Origin: an uncultured Eubacteriales bacterium
GTDB taxonomy: Bacteria > Bacillota > Clostridia > Oscillospirales > Acutalibacteraceae
Assembly (NCBI GenBank): GCA_934476085.1
Contig: CAKSNE010000007.1
Span: 1 to 64,000, forward strand
Direction of reading: 5' to 3'
Length of the DNA stretch: 64,000 bases
Both the position numbers and the translations under genes were made by a program. Below are positions 41,799 to 50,456 of the stretch, in pieces. Position 1 is the first letter of the stretch, and the number at the start of each line of letters is the position of its first letter. The notes below the pieces were generated by a model. That model was not told where the DNA came from. It searched no databases and saw only the letters and a program-made list of their open reading frames with translations.

Positions 41799-43804
41799 TA
41801 TTGACCTCCGTTAGCGTTAGGCGGAGATGGCATATTGCCGTTGCCGCTGTTTTGACCGCCATTAGAAGAGCCACCGCTTTTACCAAACATATTGTTTCTC
41901 ATATCTTGGGCTTTTTCAAACATATCCTGACTGTTATCGTCTTTTGAACTGTTATCAACTGTTTCAATACCTTCGTTTAGGTCAGCGGTAGAACGAATTA
42001 CATCTCCTTCTTTTAGAGAGTCGGCTGAAACTTCGATATAATAATTATTTTTTGAACCGGTTGTTACATAAACCTTTTCAAAATTCATATCAGTGCCTTC
42101 GCCGGAAGTTTTTCTGTAAATATAGTCGCCTTTGTTATCGTTATCATTGCCGACTGCATCTATCGGAACAGAAAATACATTGTCGGTACTGTTTACTAAA
42201 ATTTCAACCGATGCGTTCATACCAACCAAAAGTCCGCTGTTTTCGCTATCAACAGTAACTTCTGCACCAAATGTTCCGCTTTCATTTGCAACAGGATCAA
42301 TTTGAGTTAGAGTTCCTTGAAAAGTTTCATCGGAAGCGTCACTTGTTATATAACAGCTTAAACCTGTTTTTGCGTTAGTAATGTCAGCTTCGCTGATAGT
42401 AATGCTTATTTTTAATTTATCAAGATTGCTGATAGTAGCAATAGCTGAAGAACTACCGCCTGATGAAGAACTGCCGGAGCCTAAAGCCGAAACCGCAGCG
42501 GCAGAAGCCGAACCTCCGCCTGAAACAGAAGAGCCAACTGTAGCGTTTAAAGCGGTAATAGTACCGTCTTGATTGGCTTTGATATTGCAGTCGCTTAAAT
42601 TATCTTTAAGGTCATTTAATGTATCGCTTTGAGAAGCATTGTCTAATTGTTCTTTAGCTTGGGTTAATTGATTATTAGCTTGTGTAACTGCGTCTTTATA
42701 TTGCTCATAAGTCTGTTTTGCAGTATCGTAAGCAGTTTTTGCAGTGGTATATTCAGATTCAAGATTATAATAATTTGAAGCTGATTTTGCATTTTGTAAC
42801 TGTTTTGCTTTTAATGATAATTTGTATAAAGTGTTGTCACTTTTAGTTGAAGTAATATTAGTATTAGTTAATGAGTAAACTTTTGCAGTAACTGTTTTAG
42901 CTAAATCTTCAGCAGTTTGAGTAACAGTTACAGTAGTAGAAGAACTACTTGCAACATTTGCAGACGCCATACCGCCGAAGCTTTGAGAAGAATTAGCAGA
43001 GGCGGAGACTGAACCGGAAGTCGAACTACCTGAAGAAATATCAACAGCTCCGATATTTAATCCGCCATAAAGATTTTGAATAGCGTTTAAATAAGATTTT
43101 GCTACTGAAATAAGAGTAGATTTATCAACTTTTTTATTTGTGAAATTAGTTAAAGATGAGTTATATTTGCTTTGAGCCGAAACAAAATCTTTGCCTGCTT
43201 TGTTATAAGCCTTTAACGCTTTATCATATTGAGATTGATAAGATTTAATCGAGTTTTTAGCAGAGTTATAAGGAGTTTTTGCTGTATTTAGCGTCTTTTT
43301 AGCACTATCAAGCTCTGATTTATAATTATCAAGCTTTTTCTTTGCGTTGTCATAGTTTTCTTTAGCCGAGTTATATGAATTTTGTGCTGATTTAATAGTT
43401 TTTGAAAGATTGTTTTGTTCTTTTTCAATCTGGTCTTCAAGCTCTTTAGTATCAAGAGTGCAAATAATATCGCCTTTTTTAACTTTGTCGCCAACAGAAA
43501 CCGCAATAGTTTTAACTGTGTAATTAAGCGATGAAGTAACATTAGAAGTTTCAGCACTTTCAACTGTACCTGTTGTTGAAATACTATTGTCAAGACTGCC
43601 GTAAGACAAAGTGTTTGTTCTTATATAGGAATAAGAAGTAGTATCTTTTTTGTTCGTAAAAAACATAATTCCGAAAACAATTGCTAAAATTAAAACAATC
43701 GCAATTATTATTGATATAACTTTATGTTTTTTAATAAAGCCGATTATTCGTTTTTTCTTTTTCTTTTTTTCTTTAACTTGTTGCTCTTGTATTTCTTTAC
43801 TCAT
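41798..43804 (-). CDS. HlyD/MacA-type adaptor of the ABC exporter (YknX-like)
   Basis: 668 residues, with GGAG before ATG 43804. A cytosolic Lys-rich N-terminus and one membrane helix (about 29-50) precede a split lipoyl/barrel-sandwich domain around a long coiled coil (about 130-390, many KxYNSAK repeats) with an inserted Ser/Ala-rich segment (SSGSSTSGSVSASANSSQS region). The lipoyl half resumes near 410, with a Ser/Gly loop around 430-460, then a beta-barrel domain. The tail after about 625 is Gly/Asn/Pro-rich (GGSSNGGQNSGN). It would link permease and cell wall. It is longer than the related B. subtilis YknX because of these inserts. Confidence 0.88.
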   Translation of the reverse strand: MSKEIQEQQVKEKKKKKKRIIGFIKKHKVISIIIAIVLILAIVFGIMFFTNKKDTTSYSYIRTNTLSYGSLDNSISTTGTVESAETSNVTSSLNYTVKTIAVSVGDKVKKGDIICTLDTKELEDQIEKEQNNLSKTIKSAQNSYNSAKENYDNAKKKLDNYKSELDSAKKTLNTAKTPYNSAKNSIKSYQSQYDKALKAYNKAGKDFVSAQSKYNSSLTNFTNKKVDKSTLISVAKSYLNAIQNLYGGLNIGAVDISSGSSTSGSVSASANSSQSFGGMASANVASSSSTTVTVTQTAEDLAKTVTAKVYSLTNTNITSTKSDNTLYKLSLKAKQLQNAKSASNYYNLESEYTTAKTAYDTAKQTYEQYKDAVTQANNQLTQAKEQLDNASQSDTLNDLKDNLSDCNIKANQDGTITALNATVGSSVSGGGSASAAAVSALGSGSSSSGGSSSAIATISNLDKLKISITISEADITNAKTGLSCYITSDASDETFQGTLTQIDPVANESGTFGAEVTVDSENSGLLVGMNASVEILVNSTDNVFSVPIDAVGNDNDNKGDYIYRKTSGEGTDMNFEKVYVTTGSKNNYYIEVSADSLKEGDVIRSTADLNEGIETVDNSSKDDNSQDMFEKAQDMRNNMFGKSGGSSNGGQNSGNGNMPSPPNANGGQ

Positions 43805-43919
43805 TGTTTTTCTCCTTGATTTTATCAGTTGTTTTCAATTATAAGGCAAATAAATTACAATAAATTGATAATTTTATAAATAAAATGTAAATGAATTTAA
43901 TTTATTTTAAAAGTTTTTC

Positions 43920-43947
43920 TTGCAATAATTGAAATTTATGGTATAAT
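43920..43947 (+). promoter_or_regulatory. Promoter of riboswitch-led exopolysaccharide operon
   Basis: TTGCAA (43920-43925), 16-nt spacer, TATAAT (43942-43947). Transcription would start near 43954, some 30 nt before the riboswitch aptamer. Confidence 0.75.
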
Positions 43948-43979
43948 AAATTTGTATAATTAATTAAATAAGTAACATA

Positions 43980-44054
43980 TGTAAAAAGCAAAACCGTTGT
44001 AAAGCGGTGACGCAAAGCTAAAGGGTCTTTTATATTAAAGACAGCCAGTTGCCG
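43980..44054 (+). promoter_or_regulatory. Cyclic-di-GMP class I (GEMM-I) riboswitch 1
   Basis: Conserved GEMM-I elements occur in order: AGCAAAACC, a hairpin capped by a GNRA-type GTAA loop, GTGACGCAAAGC, a variable helix GGGTCTTT / AAAGAC, then GCCAGTTGCC. The base matching ligand-binding G20 of the Vibrio Vc2 aptamer is G (43988) and C92 is conserved, which favours cyclic di-GMP over the A20-type cGAMP variants. The 3' end is shared with the left arm of the terminator at 44051. If aptamer and terminator cannot form together, ligand should turn the operon on; the direction is inferred. Confidence 0.9.
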
Positions 44055-44084
44055 TAATTCTTTTTTTGAATTGCGGCTTTTTTA
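44051..44084 (+). terminator. Riboswitch 1 expression-platform terminator
   Basis: GCCGTAATTC / GAATTGCGGC stem (one G-U pair) followed by TTTTTTATTTT. The first bases (GCCG) belong to the aptamer's closing region. Confidence 0.85.
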
Positions 44085-44109
44085 TTTTAAAATTTAAAAG
44101 GGGATTTTT

Positions 44110-44865
44110 ATGAGCGAAAACAAGGAAACCAAAGCTGAATTAAACCAAAAAGTTAATAATGAAAAAAAGCCTGATAAAAAGGATAAATCAAAAAATCTTA
44201 TTTTGGTAATTTGTTGTTTAGTAATTGTTGCTATAATTTTATCAATTGTTGCTTTTAGCAAAAAAGGAAATGATTATGAAAATGTTAAAACAACTGCGGT
44301 AACAGCACAGACGACAAAAACTATAAATGTAACCACTACACAGGCTGATAACTCGGGAGAGATTAAAATAATTAATTCCGATAATATAAAATTGCCTAAA
44401 AATCTTGATGCAGAATATTTTGCAAAAATTGCTTATGAAATGAAGAATATTTTTGTTTTTGAACCTTTTAAAAATATTTCAGATGTTTCTCGAAATAAAA
44501 TTGTTCAATTCGCTTTTTCTCATAAGTTTTATAAAAGCTTAACCGATATGCCGAAAAGTACAAAAATGGTTTACAGAACAGCCGGTAAAAAGGATATTAA
44601 GAAACAGCTTTTAATCTTTTTCGGCAGTGATAAAGTAGATGTTACTAAAAGTGATCTTTATAATGCTCGTGAAAATAAACTTGAAATGTGGCAGTTAAAT
44701 TATACCGCCAATTTATATATTAATTGTTATGTAACTAAAAAGGGTAACGGTTTTGAATTAAAATGTGATATTTTTAATGAAAAAGAAAAATCAACATTAA
44801 AATCAACCGCAACTATTTTACTCAAAAAACAAAAGAAAACCTATATTATTTCAGAATTTAATTAA
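44110..44865 (+). CDS. Single-pass membrane protein of unknown function, first gene of EPS operon
   Basis: 251 residues, RBS AAAAGGGG. A charged, Lys-rich cytosolic N-terminus (1-28) precedes one membrane helix (about 29-49), a Thr-rich linker (about 60-85) and an extracellular alpha/beta domain (about 95-250). The C-terminal half reads like a small NTF2- or cystatin-like fold (QLNYTANLYINCYV, TATILLKKQKKTYIISEFN), but I cannot assign a family. Being the first gene after the c-di-GMP riboswitch, it likely belongs to the polysaccharide assembly complex. Confidence 0.7.
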   Translation: MSENKETKAELNQKVNNEKKPDKKDKSKNLILVICCLVIVAIILSIVAFSKKGNDYENVKTTAVTAQTTKTINVTTTQADNSGEIKIINSDNIKLPKNLDAEYFAKIAYEMKNIFVFEPFKNISDVSRNKIVQFAFSHKFYKSLTDMPKSTKMVYRTAGKKDIKKQLLIFFGSDKVDVTKSDLYNARENKLEMWQLNYTANLYINCYVTKKGNGFELKCDIFNEKEKSTLKSTATILLKKQKKTYIISEFN

Positions 44866-44893
44866 TATTTTATATTTAAAGGAGGTATTTATT

Positions 44894-45145
44894 TTGGTTG
44901 ATGAACAGGAAATCAAGCAACTTTTAGATGAAATTAATGATTTAAAGAAAAGCGTTAAAGAAGATTTAAGCTTGCTTGAAGAAAAAACCGAAAGATTAGA
45001 AAGTTTAGTAGTCAAATCAAATAAAACCGAATTAAATAAAGAAAATAGCAATAAAAAAGAATCGGAAAAAACAAAAAATACAAGTATTGATGAAAAAACA
45101 AGACGCGATATAATGAGCTCATTGCTTGAAAAGTATTCAAATTAA
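44894..45145 (+). CDS. Small coiled-coil protein, EPS operon
   Basis: 83 residues from a TTG start supported by a full AAAGGAGGT ribosome site 7 nt upstream. The first 50 residues are a heptad-rich acidic coiled coil (EQEIKQLLDEINDLKKSV), followed by an Asn/Lys/Glu-rich linker and a short C-terminal helix (DIMSSLLEKYSN). There is no membrane segment. It may act as a cytosolic adaptor or assembly factor of the complex. No family recognised. Confidence 0.7.
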   Translation: MVDEQEIKQLLDEINDLKKSVKEDLSLLEEKTERLESLVVKSNKTELNKENSNKKESEKTKNTSIDEKTRRDIMSSLLEKYSN

Positions 45146-45160
45146 GGCAGGTGCAAAGAA

Positions 45161-47377
45161 ATGAAGTTTAGCCTTTCAGCTTATAAAAGTAAGGTTAAAA
45201 ATTTAATGTCTCAAATAGGCGAGAAAAGATTAAAAAATGTAAGCATAATTGTTTTAATAGCAATTATTTTGTTTTTATGTACTTATGTTTTTCAATCTTT
45301 TTTAGGAACAAATATTTATATTTCAAATTCAAATAAAGTTAGTGACTGGGCGTTTATAAACGGCATAACTTCTCAACAACTTACCGCTGAAAACGCTGTT
45401 TTTAAACAGGCTACTTCGGACAACCCTGTTTTAATTGACTCTTCAAAACCTTATGTTCATCTTTATTATACTTTTGACGCGTCTGATAAACAGCGCTATT
45501 TAGTTATAAACGCTAATCATAGCCCTATTAAAGCGGAGATTGATTCCAAAACTGTTTATAATAACGGTTATGGAACAGAAGAAATCGTTGGTAATAATTA
45601 TAACGAAATAATTATTCCTGCTTCAATCTCAAGTCAAACAATACATATTTATATGTATACTCCGTTTAATTTTAAGTTCAGTCCAACAGTAAACTACGGA
45701 AATAATAGCATTAATTTTCAAATGATACTTGCCTTTACTGTTTTAGCAATAGGCATTATTTATATGATAATTGCAGTCAGCTTTAGAAAAGGCGGCATTA
45801 TAAAAATGGTGCTGTTAGGCTCAAGCTCGTTTGTTTGCGGATTTTTACTTTTAATTAATTCGCTTGAAAACAGTTCTGATATATTAAATCAATCGGTTTG
45901 GTTTAATATATCTGTTGCACTTAATATGATTGTAACGCTTGTTAGTATTGTCAATCTTTTGATAATGTTAAGTTATAGCAATAATCAAATAAAAGCTATG
46001 TGTATCAGTATTCCTGTTTTAGCAATATTGGCGATTTTCATTCCTTTTGGATTTTTCTTTAAATTAATTATGCTTTTGTTTTTAGCAGTTCAAGCGGTTT
46101 TAACTGTTTTGATTTTGTTTAAATTACAAAGTGAAGAAAAACGCTTTGAAAAAGGTGTAATGCTTTTGGGCGTTGCTTGTTCATATTTATTTATTTTAAA
46201 TATATTTAATACTTTTGCTACTATCAGCGGTTCTGTAATTGTAGCACAGTCTGTATTTATTTATGGAATGATTATTTTAAACTTTATGTTAGCTTTTTAC
46301 TACATAAAACATATTGCAATAAACAATATATTGCAAGTAAGCAAGCAAAGTGAAATTGATTATTTAACTGATTTTTACGGACAAATTTCTTCATTGGTTG
46401 CAAAACTTTATTCAAAAATAACTAATGAAGAGTTTATCACTTGTTTTTGTAAAGATGTTGTTCCTATTATAAAAAGCAATAATGAAGTTATTATCGAGTC
46501 TGATAAACCGATTGTTTATGCAAATGCCGTTAAAGAAGATGATTGCTACAAAATAATTGAAAACACTTCTTCACAAGAGCCTGACTTTAACTTGCTAGAA
46601 AAATCTTTTGAAAACAAACCTTGTATTATCGGAAGCAACTATATAGGGGTTAATTTTAAAACAAATGAGTCCAATGCGGTTATCGGCTATATTTCAAATA
46701 TAAAAATTCCTTTTGAATCGGCCTTTAAAAACTATTTTTACTCGCTTTGTTCATCGGCTCAGGCTGCTTTTGAAAACCATGGTTTGCGTTTTGAATTATT
46801 TAGTATTGAAGAAAAAATGTTTATTAACCTTTCAAGAATAGTTGAAGAACGCTCCGAAGAAACTTCAAACCATCTTATTAATGTTTCTGTTATGGTTGAA
46901 ATTCTTTGCAAACATTTAGGCTATAGTGATGAAGAAAGCAAAATGATTGCAACTGCTGCAATGACTCATGATATCGGTAAAATTGCTATTTCTGATACAA
47001 TTCTTAATAAAAAAGGAATATATACCGATGAAGAACGAGAAGCAATGAAAAAGCATACAGTATACGGACACTATATTCTCTCTGTTTCAAAAGGTAAATT
47101 CTTTGAAATTGCTTCAAAAATTGCCGAACAGCATCATGAAGATTATGATGGCTCAGGTTATATGCATATTAAAGGTGAAAATATTAATAAATATGCAAGA
47201 ATAGTTAGAGTTGTGGATACCTTTGACGCATTAATTTCAAAGCGTTGTTATAAAGACGCTTGGGATATAAATGAAGCGATTGATTATATTATTTCAAATT
47301 CGGGTAAAATATTTGATCCACAAGTTGTAAAAGCATTTGAAGTTTGTGCTGATGAAATGGTCAAAGCCAGACAGTAA
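45161..47377 (+). CDS. Membrane HD-GYP-type cyclic-di-GMP phosphodiesterase
   Basis: 738 residues. TM1 (about 28-48), an extracellular sensor region (49-188) and about seven helices (190-385) give a 7TMR-DISM-like layout. A linker/GAF-like region (390-570) is followed by an HD-GYP-class domain (575-738) with His603-Asp604 in THDIGK, His658-His659, and D663-G-S-G-Y667-M668 in place of the GYP signature. HD-GYP enzymes hydrolyse cyclic di-GMP. Placed behind a c-di-GMP riboswitch, it forms a likely negative-feedback loop. Its metal ligands look intact, but the GYM replacement leaves specificity to be tested. Confidence 0.85.
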   Translation: MKFSLSAYKSKVKNLMSQIGEKRLKNVSIIVLIAIILFLCTYVFQSFLGTNIYISNSNKVSDWAFINGITSQQLTAENAVFKQATSDNPVLIDSSKPYVHLYYTFDASDKQRYLVINANHSPIKAEIDSKTVYNNGYGTEEIVGNNYNEIIIPASISSQTIHIYMYTPFNFKFSPTVNYGNNSINFQMILAFTVLAIGIIYMIIAVSFRKGGIIKMVLLGSSSFVCGFLLLINSLENSSDILNQSVWFNISVALNMIVTLVSIVNLLIMLSYSNNQIKAMCISIPVLAILAIFIPFGFFFKLIMLLFLAVQAVLTVLILFKLQSEEKRFEKGVMLLGVACSYLFILNIFNTFATISGSVIVAQSVFIYGMIILNFMLAFYYIKHIAINNILQVSKQSEIDYLTDFYGQISSLVAKLYSKITNEEFITCFCKDVVPIIKSNNEVIIESDKPIVYANAVKEDDCYKIIENTSSQEPDFNLLEKSFENKPCIIGSNYIGVNFKTNESNAVIGYISNIKIPFESAFKNYFYSLCSSAQAAFENHGLRFELFSIEEKMFINLSRIVEERSEETSNHLINVSVMVEILCKHLGYSDEESKMIATAAMTHDIGKIAISDTILNKKGIYTDEEREAMKKHTVYGHYILSVSKGKFFEIASKIAEQHHEDYDGSGYMHIKGENINKYARIVRVVDTFDALISKRCYKDAWDINEAIDYIISNSGKIFDPQVVKAFEVCADEMVKARQ

Positions 47378-47386
47378 GGGGTTTTT

Positions 47387-50300
47387 ATGAAATTAAAAAA
47401 GGTGTTTAAATGGTACTTTTTAGTGCCGTCTTTAATAATTCTTATAATCATTTTAGCTTTTCTGATTTGGTTTATTAAGCCTGCAAAAACTCTTGATATA
47501 GCAATTCTTGATAAAACAACTCCTGCAACTTCGGCTGACGGAGAAAGCTATTTAGGCGACGTTGAAAATAATTATAGAAAACATCTTGGCTCAAATTGGA
47601 TTGCTGATTATTTAAAAATAAAAAATCCTGAAACCGATGAGCTTTATGATTATACTACCGATTATTATGGAAATAAGTTTGACGATGAAGGTAAAATTAT
47701 AAAAACCGATAAATTAACTTCAATGAAAAAAGCTCCTGATTTGCTTTATTTAGCTGATAGCTACGGAATTGAGGGTAATAAAGATAAGGGCATTACCGCT
47801 GAAGAAATGAATATGATTTCTTATTGTAACTCTCTCGGCTCAACAATTATCGGTGAACAAGATATTTTAACAACCGGAACCGACAGTAAAATTTCTTCTC
47901 AATTACAAAGCCTTTTCGGCATTTCTTCAACCGGCTGGGTAGGAAGATATATCTATGACCTTGCCGATTTATCCGATGTTCCTTATTGGGCACCCGATAT
48001 GTATTTAGAAAAATACGGTGTAGAATGGCGTTGTTCAGGCTCCGGTATTTTATTGGTTTCGGGATCGGGTGATATTATTGTGCTTGAAGAATCAACCGAT
48101 TTTAAAAGCAAAAATCTACTTAAAATTGCAATTGCTGATGATTATAAATCAGAGTTTGGCTCTAAAAACTTAAATTATTATAATTGGTTTGAATTAATAA
48201 ATGTTGAAAAGGGTACAGAAGCATTAGCCGAGTATACTTTTAATCTTAATTCAACAGGTATGGAAAATTTCAAACCGGTATCTTCATCGCCGACTTTTAC
48301 TGCGGTTACAAGAAAAACAACTAAATATGGCGGTGTTAATTATTACTTTGCCGGTGATTTTAATGATTTTGTAACTGAAACTAAACCTTATTGTTTTTTA
48401 GGTGCGGATTTGCTTTATAGATTAATTTCTTTTGATAAAGAAGGAGATATTACTAATTTTTATTGGAACTTTTATGAGCCTATGATGAAAAAGATTATGA
48501 AAGATTGTCTTGATAAATCATCTGAAGAAAGTAAAAATAAAGATAAAGTTAATAGTGTTCCGCCGAGAATTAAAGATAATACTTTTGAAGTAAATGTTGA
48601 TGGCAAATGGCAAAATCTTAATTTAAAAGGCTTTAATATAAATGGTGAAGCACCAGGTGATAAGCGGTATTCTTATTCTAATGATGCTTCTTTCTTTCAG
48701 ACTTTAATTAAAAAAGCAGAAAAAATAGGTGCAAACGCTATTAGAGCTTATGACCTTTATTCACCTGAATTTTACAGGGCATTGTTTGAACATAACTCTG
48801 ATAAAGATAATAAAAAAATTTACTTAATTCAGTCTGTTACAACGCCTACTAATGTTGATAAATCAAATATTTATTCTAGTATAAACGAGCTTAAAAACAA
48901 TGCTAAAATTATTGTTGATGCTCTTCATGGTGCAGGAACAAAGGTTGATAGTGTTGGTGAGAGAAAAGGCGGAGTTTATAGTTTTGATGTTTCGCCGTAT
49001 ATTTTAGGCTATGTTATTGATACCGATTTAACAAAGCAACAGTTTAATAATTTACAATTGAATTCTTTGCCGGCTTATAGCGGTGAATATTTTGGTTCAA
49101 ACGGCAGTTCATCCGCTGAAAGTTTAATCGCTGAACTTTGTGATTATACAATGAGTTACAGCGTTAAGAATTATAAACAAATGAATATTGTTTTTGCAAA
49201 AGGATTTACTGATCTTATTTCAAATTCGCTTTGGATTGAAAATAATGATAGCGGATTTAATGTTGGCAATATCGAGATTAAAGACTCAAAAGCAATAAAC
49301 TACTTTGGCGTTTGTTATTCGGCTTTTAAATATGATAATGCAGTGGTAAATTACAGCAAGAAACTTCAAAAGGGAAGAGCCGATGCTTTTGACGGATATT
49401 TAAGTAAAATTATTTCATCGACTGATAAACCTGTTTTGATTGACGCTTTCGGTGCTTCAACAGCGTCAAATACTTATGATAAATATTCCGATGTTTACGG
49501 ACTTAGCGAGTTGCAACAAAGTGATGCAATAATCACTATGCATAAACAAATAGTCCAAAATGGATTTTTAGGCGGACTTATTAAAGACTTAAATGACAGT
49601 TGGGTTAAATTAAGCGATGAGAGTGCTATGTATACTGTGCCTGAACAAGATTCAGCTCTTTGGCATGATGTAACCGACATTGAACAAACAACAGGCGTTT
49701 TAGCGGTTGAATCTAAAGAGCCTGTCGATGTGGGACTTGATTTTAGTACAACTTCCGAACGTATGCAAAATTTACGACTCTATATAAACCCAACATATCT
49801 TTATTACACAATTACTCTTGATAAAGAAGTTAATTTTGATAAAGAAGAATTGATAGTAGGTATTGATACTTATCAGCGAAATGACGGTGAATATTACTAT
49901 GATAAAGGTTATTTTGCTAACAGTTTATCGGGAATGGAATTTGTAGTTAAGTTTGACAGCAAGCGTTCAGCTGCAGTTTATGCTGTGCCAAGCTATTCAA
50001 GAAACGGCAAAAAAGTTACTTCAACCGAAAGATATAAAGGTAAATATACTTTTGTAGCTCAACTTAATTATGGCGGTTTTTCATCGGCAAATACTCATTT
50101 TTTTACCGCCGGTTCAACAATCAGCCTTAGAATACCTTGGGCAATGCTTAATATAACCGATCCATCTCAAAGAATTGTTATTGATGATAAGCAAGGTGGC
50201 TTTTTACATACAAACAGATATAAAACCACTATTACATCAGGTCTTATAGCTTCGGTTTTGATAGGCGAAAAAGGTACTAAAGATACTGCTTATATTTTCC

Positions 50301-50422
50301 CTGAATCAAAGAAAAGTGCAGGCTATAAAACATATAAGTGGCTCAAATGGGAAACGGTTGATTATGAGATTAAAGAAAAAGAATCGTTTACAAGAATAAA
50401 AACATATTTTGAAGGTTATTAA
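47387..50422 (+). CDS. Large membrane-anchored glycosidase-like protein, probable pseudoenzyme
   Basis: 1,011 residues. One N-terminal membrane helix (about 9-30) anchors an extracellular protein. Residues 45-370 form a mixed domain of unknown family, with DLLYLADSYGIEG and YYFAGDFND stretches. Residues 400-780 form a TIM-barrel-like glycosidase domain homologous to the two later proteins (LKGFNINGEAPG, ANAIRAYDLYSPEFYRALF), and 790-1000 form a beta-sandwich ending AMLNITDPS. Where the paralogues have Glu220 and Glu370, this protein has Val543 and Ala687, so the two presumed catalytic acids are gone. It may bind or guide the nascent polysaccharide rather than cut it. Confidence 0.78.
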   Translation: MKLKKVFKWYFLVPSLIILIIILAFLIWFIKPAKTLDIAILDKTTPATSADGESYLGDVENNYRKHLGSNWIADYLKIKNPETDELYDYTTDYYGNKFDDEGKIIKTDKLTSMKKAPDLLYLADSYGIEGNKDKGITAEEMNMISYCNSLGSTIIGEQDILTTGTDSKISSQLQSLFGISSTGWVGRYIYDLADLSDVPYWAPDMYLEKYGVEWRCSGSGILLVSGSGDIIVLEESTDFKSKNLLKIAIADDYKSEFGSKNLNYYNWFELINVEKGTEALAEYTFNLNSTGMENFKPVSSSPTFTAVTRKTTKYGGVNYYFAGDFNDFVTETKPYCFLGADLLYRLISFDKEGDITNFYWNFYEPMMKKIMKDCLDKSSEESKNKDKVNSVPPRIKDNTFEVNVDGKWQNLNLKGFNINGEAPGDKRYSYSNDASFFQTLIKKAEKIGANAIRAYDLYSPEFYRALFEHNSDKDNKKIYLIQSVTTPTNVDKSNIYSSINELKNNAKIIVDALHGAGTKVDSVGERKGGVYSFDVSPYILGYVIDTDLTKQQFNNLQLNSLPAYSGEYFGSNGSSSAESLIAELCDYTMSYSVKNYKQMNIVFAKGFTDLISNSLWIENNDSGFNVGNIEIKDSKAINYFGVCYSAFKYDNAVVNYSKKLQKGRADAFDGYLSKIISSTDKPVLIDAFGASTASNTYDKYSDVYGLSELQQSDAIITMHKQIVQNGFLGGLIKDLNDSWVKLSDESAMYTVPEQDSALWHDVTDIEQTTGVLAVESKEPVDVGLDFSTTSERMQNLRLYINPTYLYYTITLDKEVNFDKEELIVGIDTYQRNDGEYYYDKGYFANSLSGMEFVVKFDSKRSAAVYAVPSYSRNGKKVTSTERYKGKYTFVAQLNYGGFSSANTHFFTAGSTISLRIPWAMLNITDPSQRIVIDDKQGGFLHTNRYKTTITSGLIASVLIGEKGTKDTAYIFPESKKSAGYKTYKWLKWETVDYEIKEKESFTRIKTYFEGY

Positions 50423-50456
50423 TATAAATTTTAAATCTTGAAGGAGGTGAGTTTTA

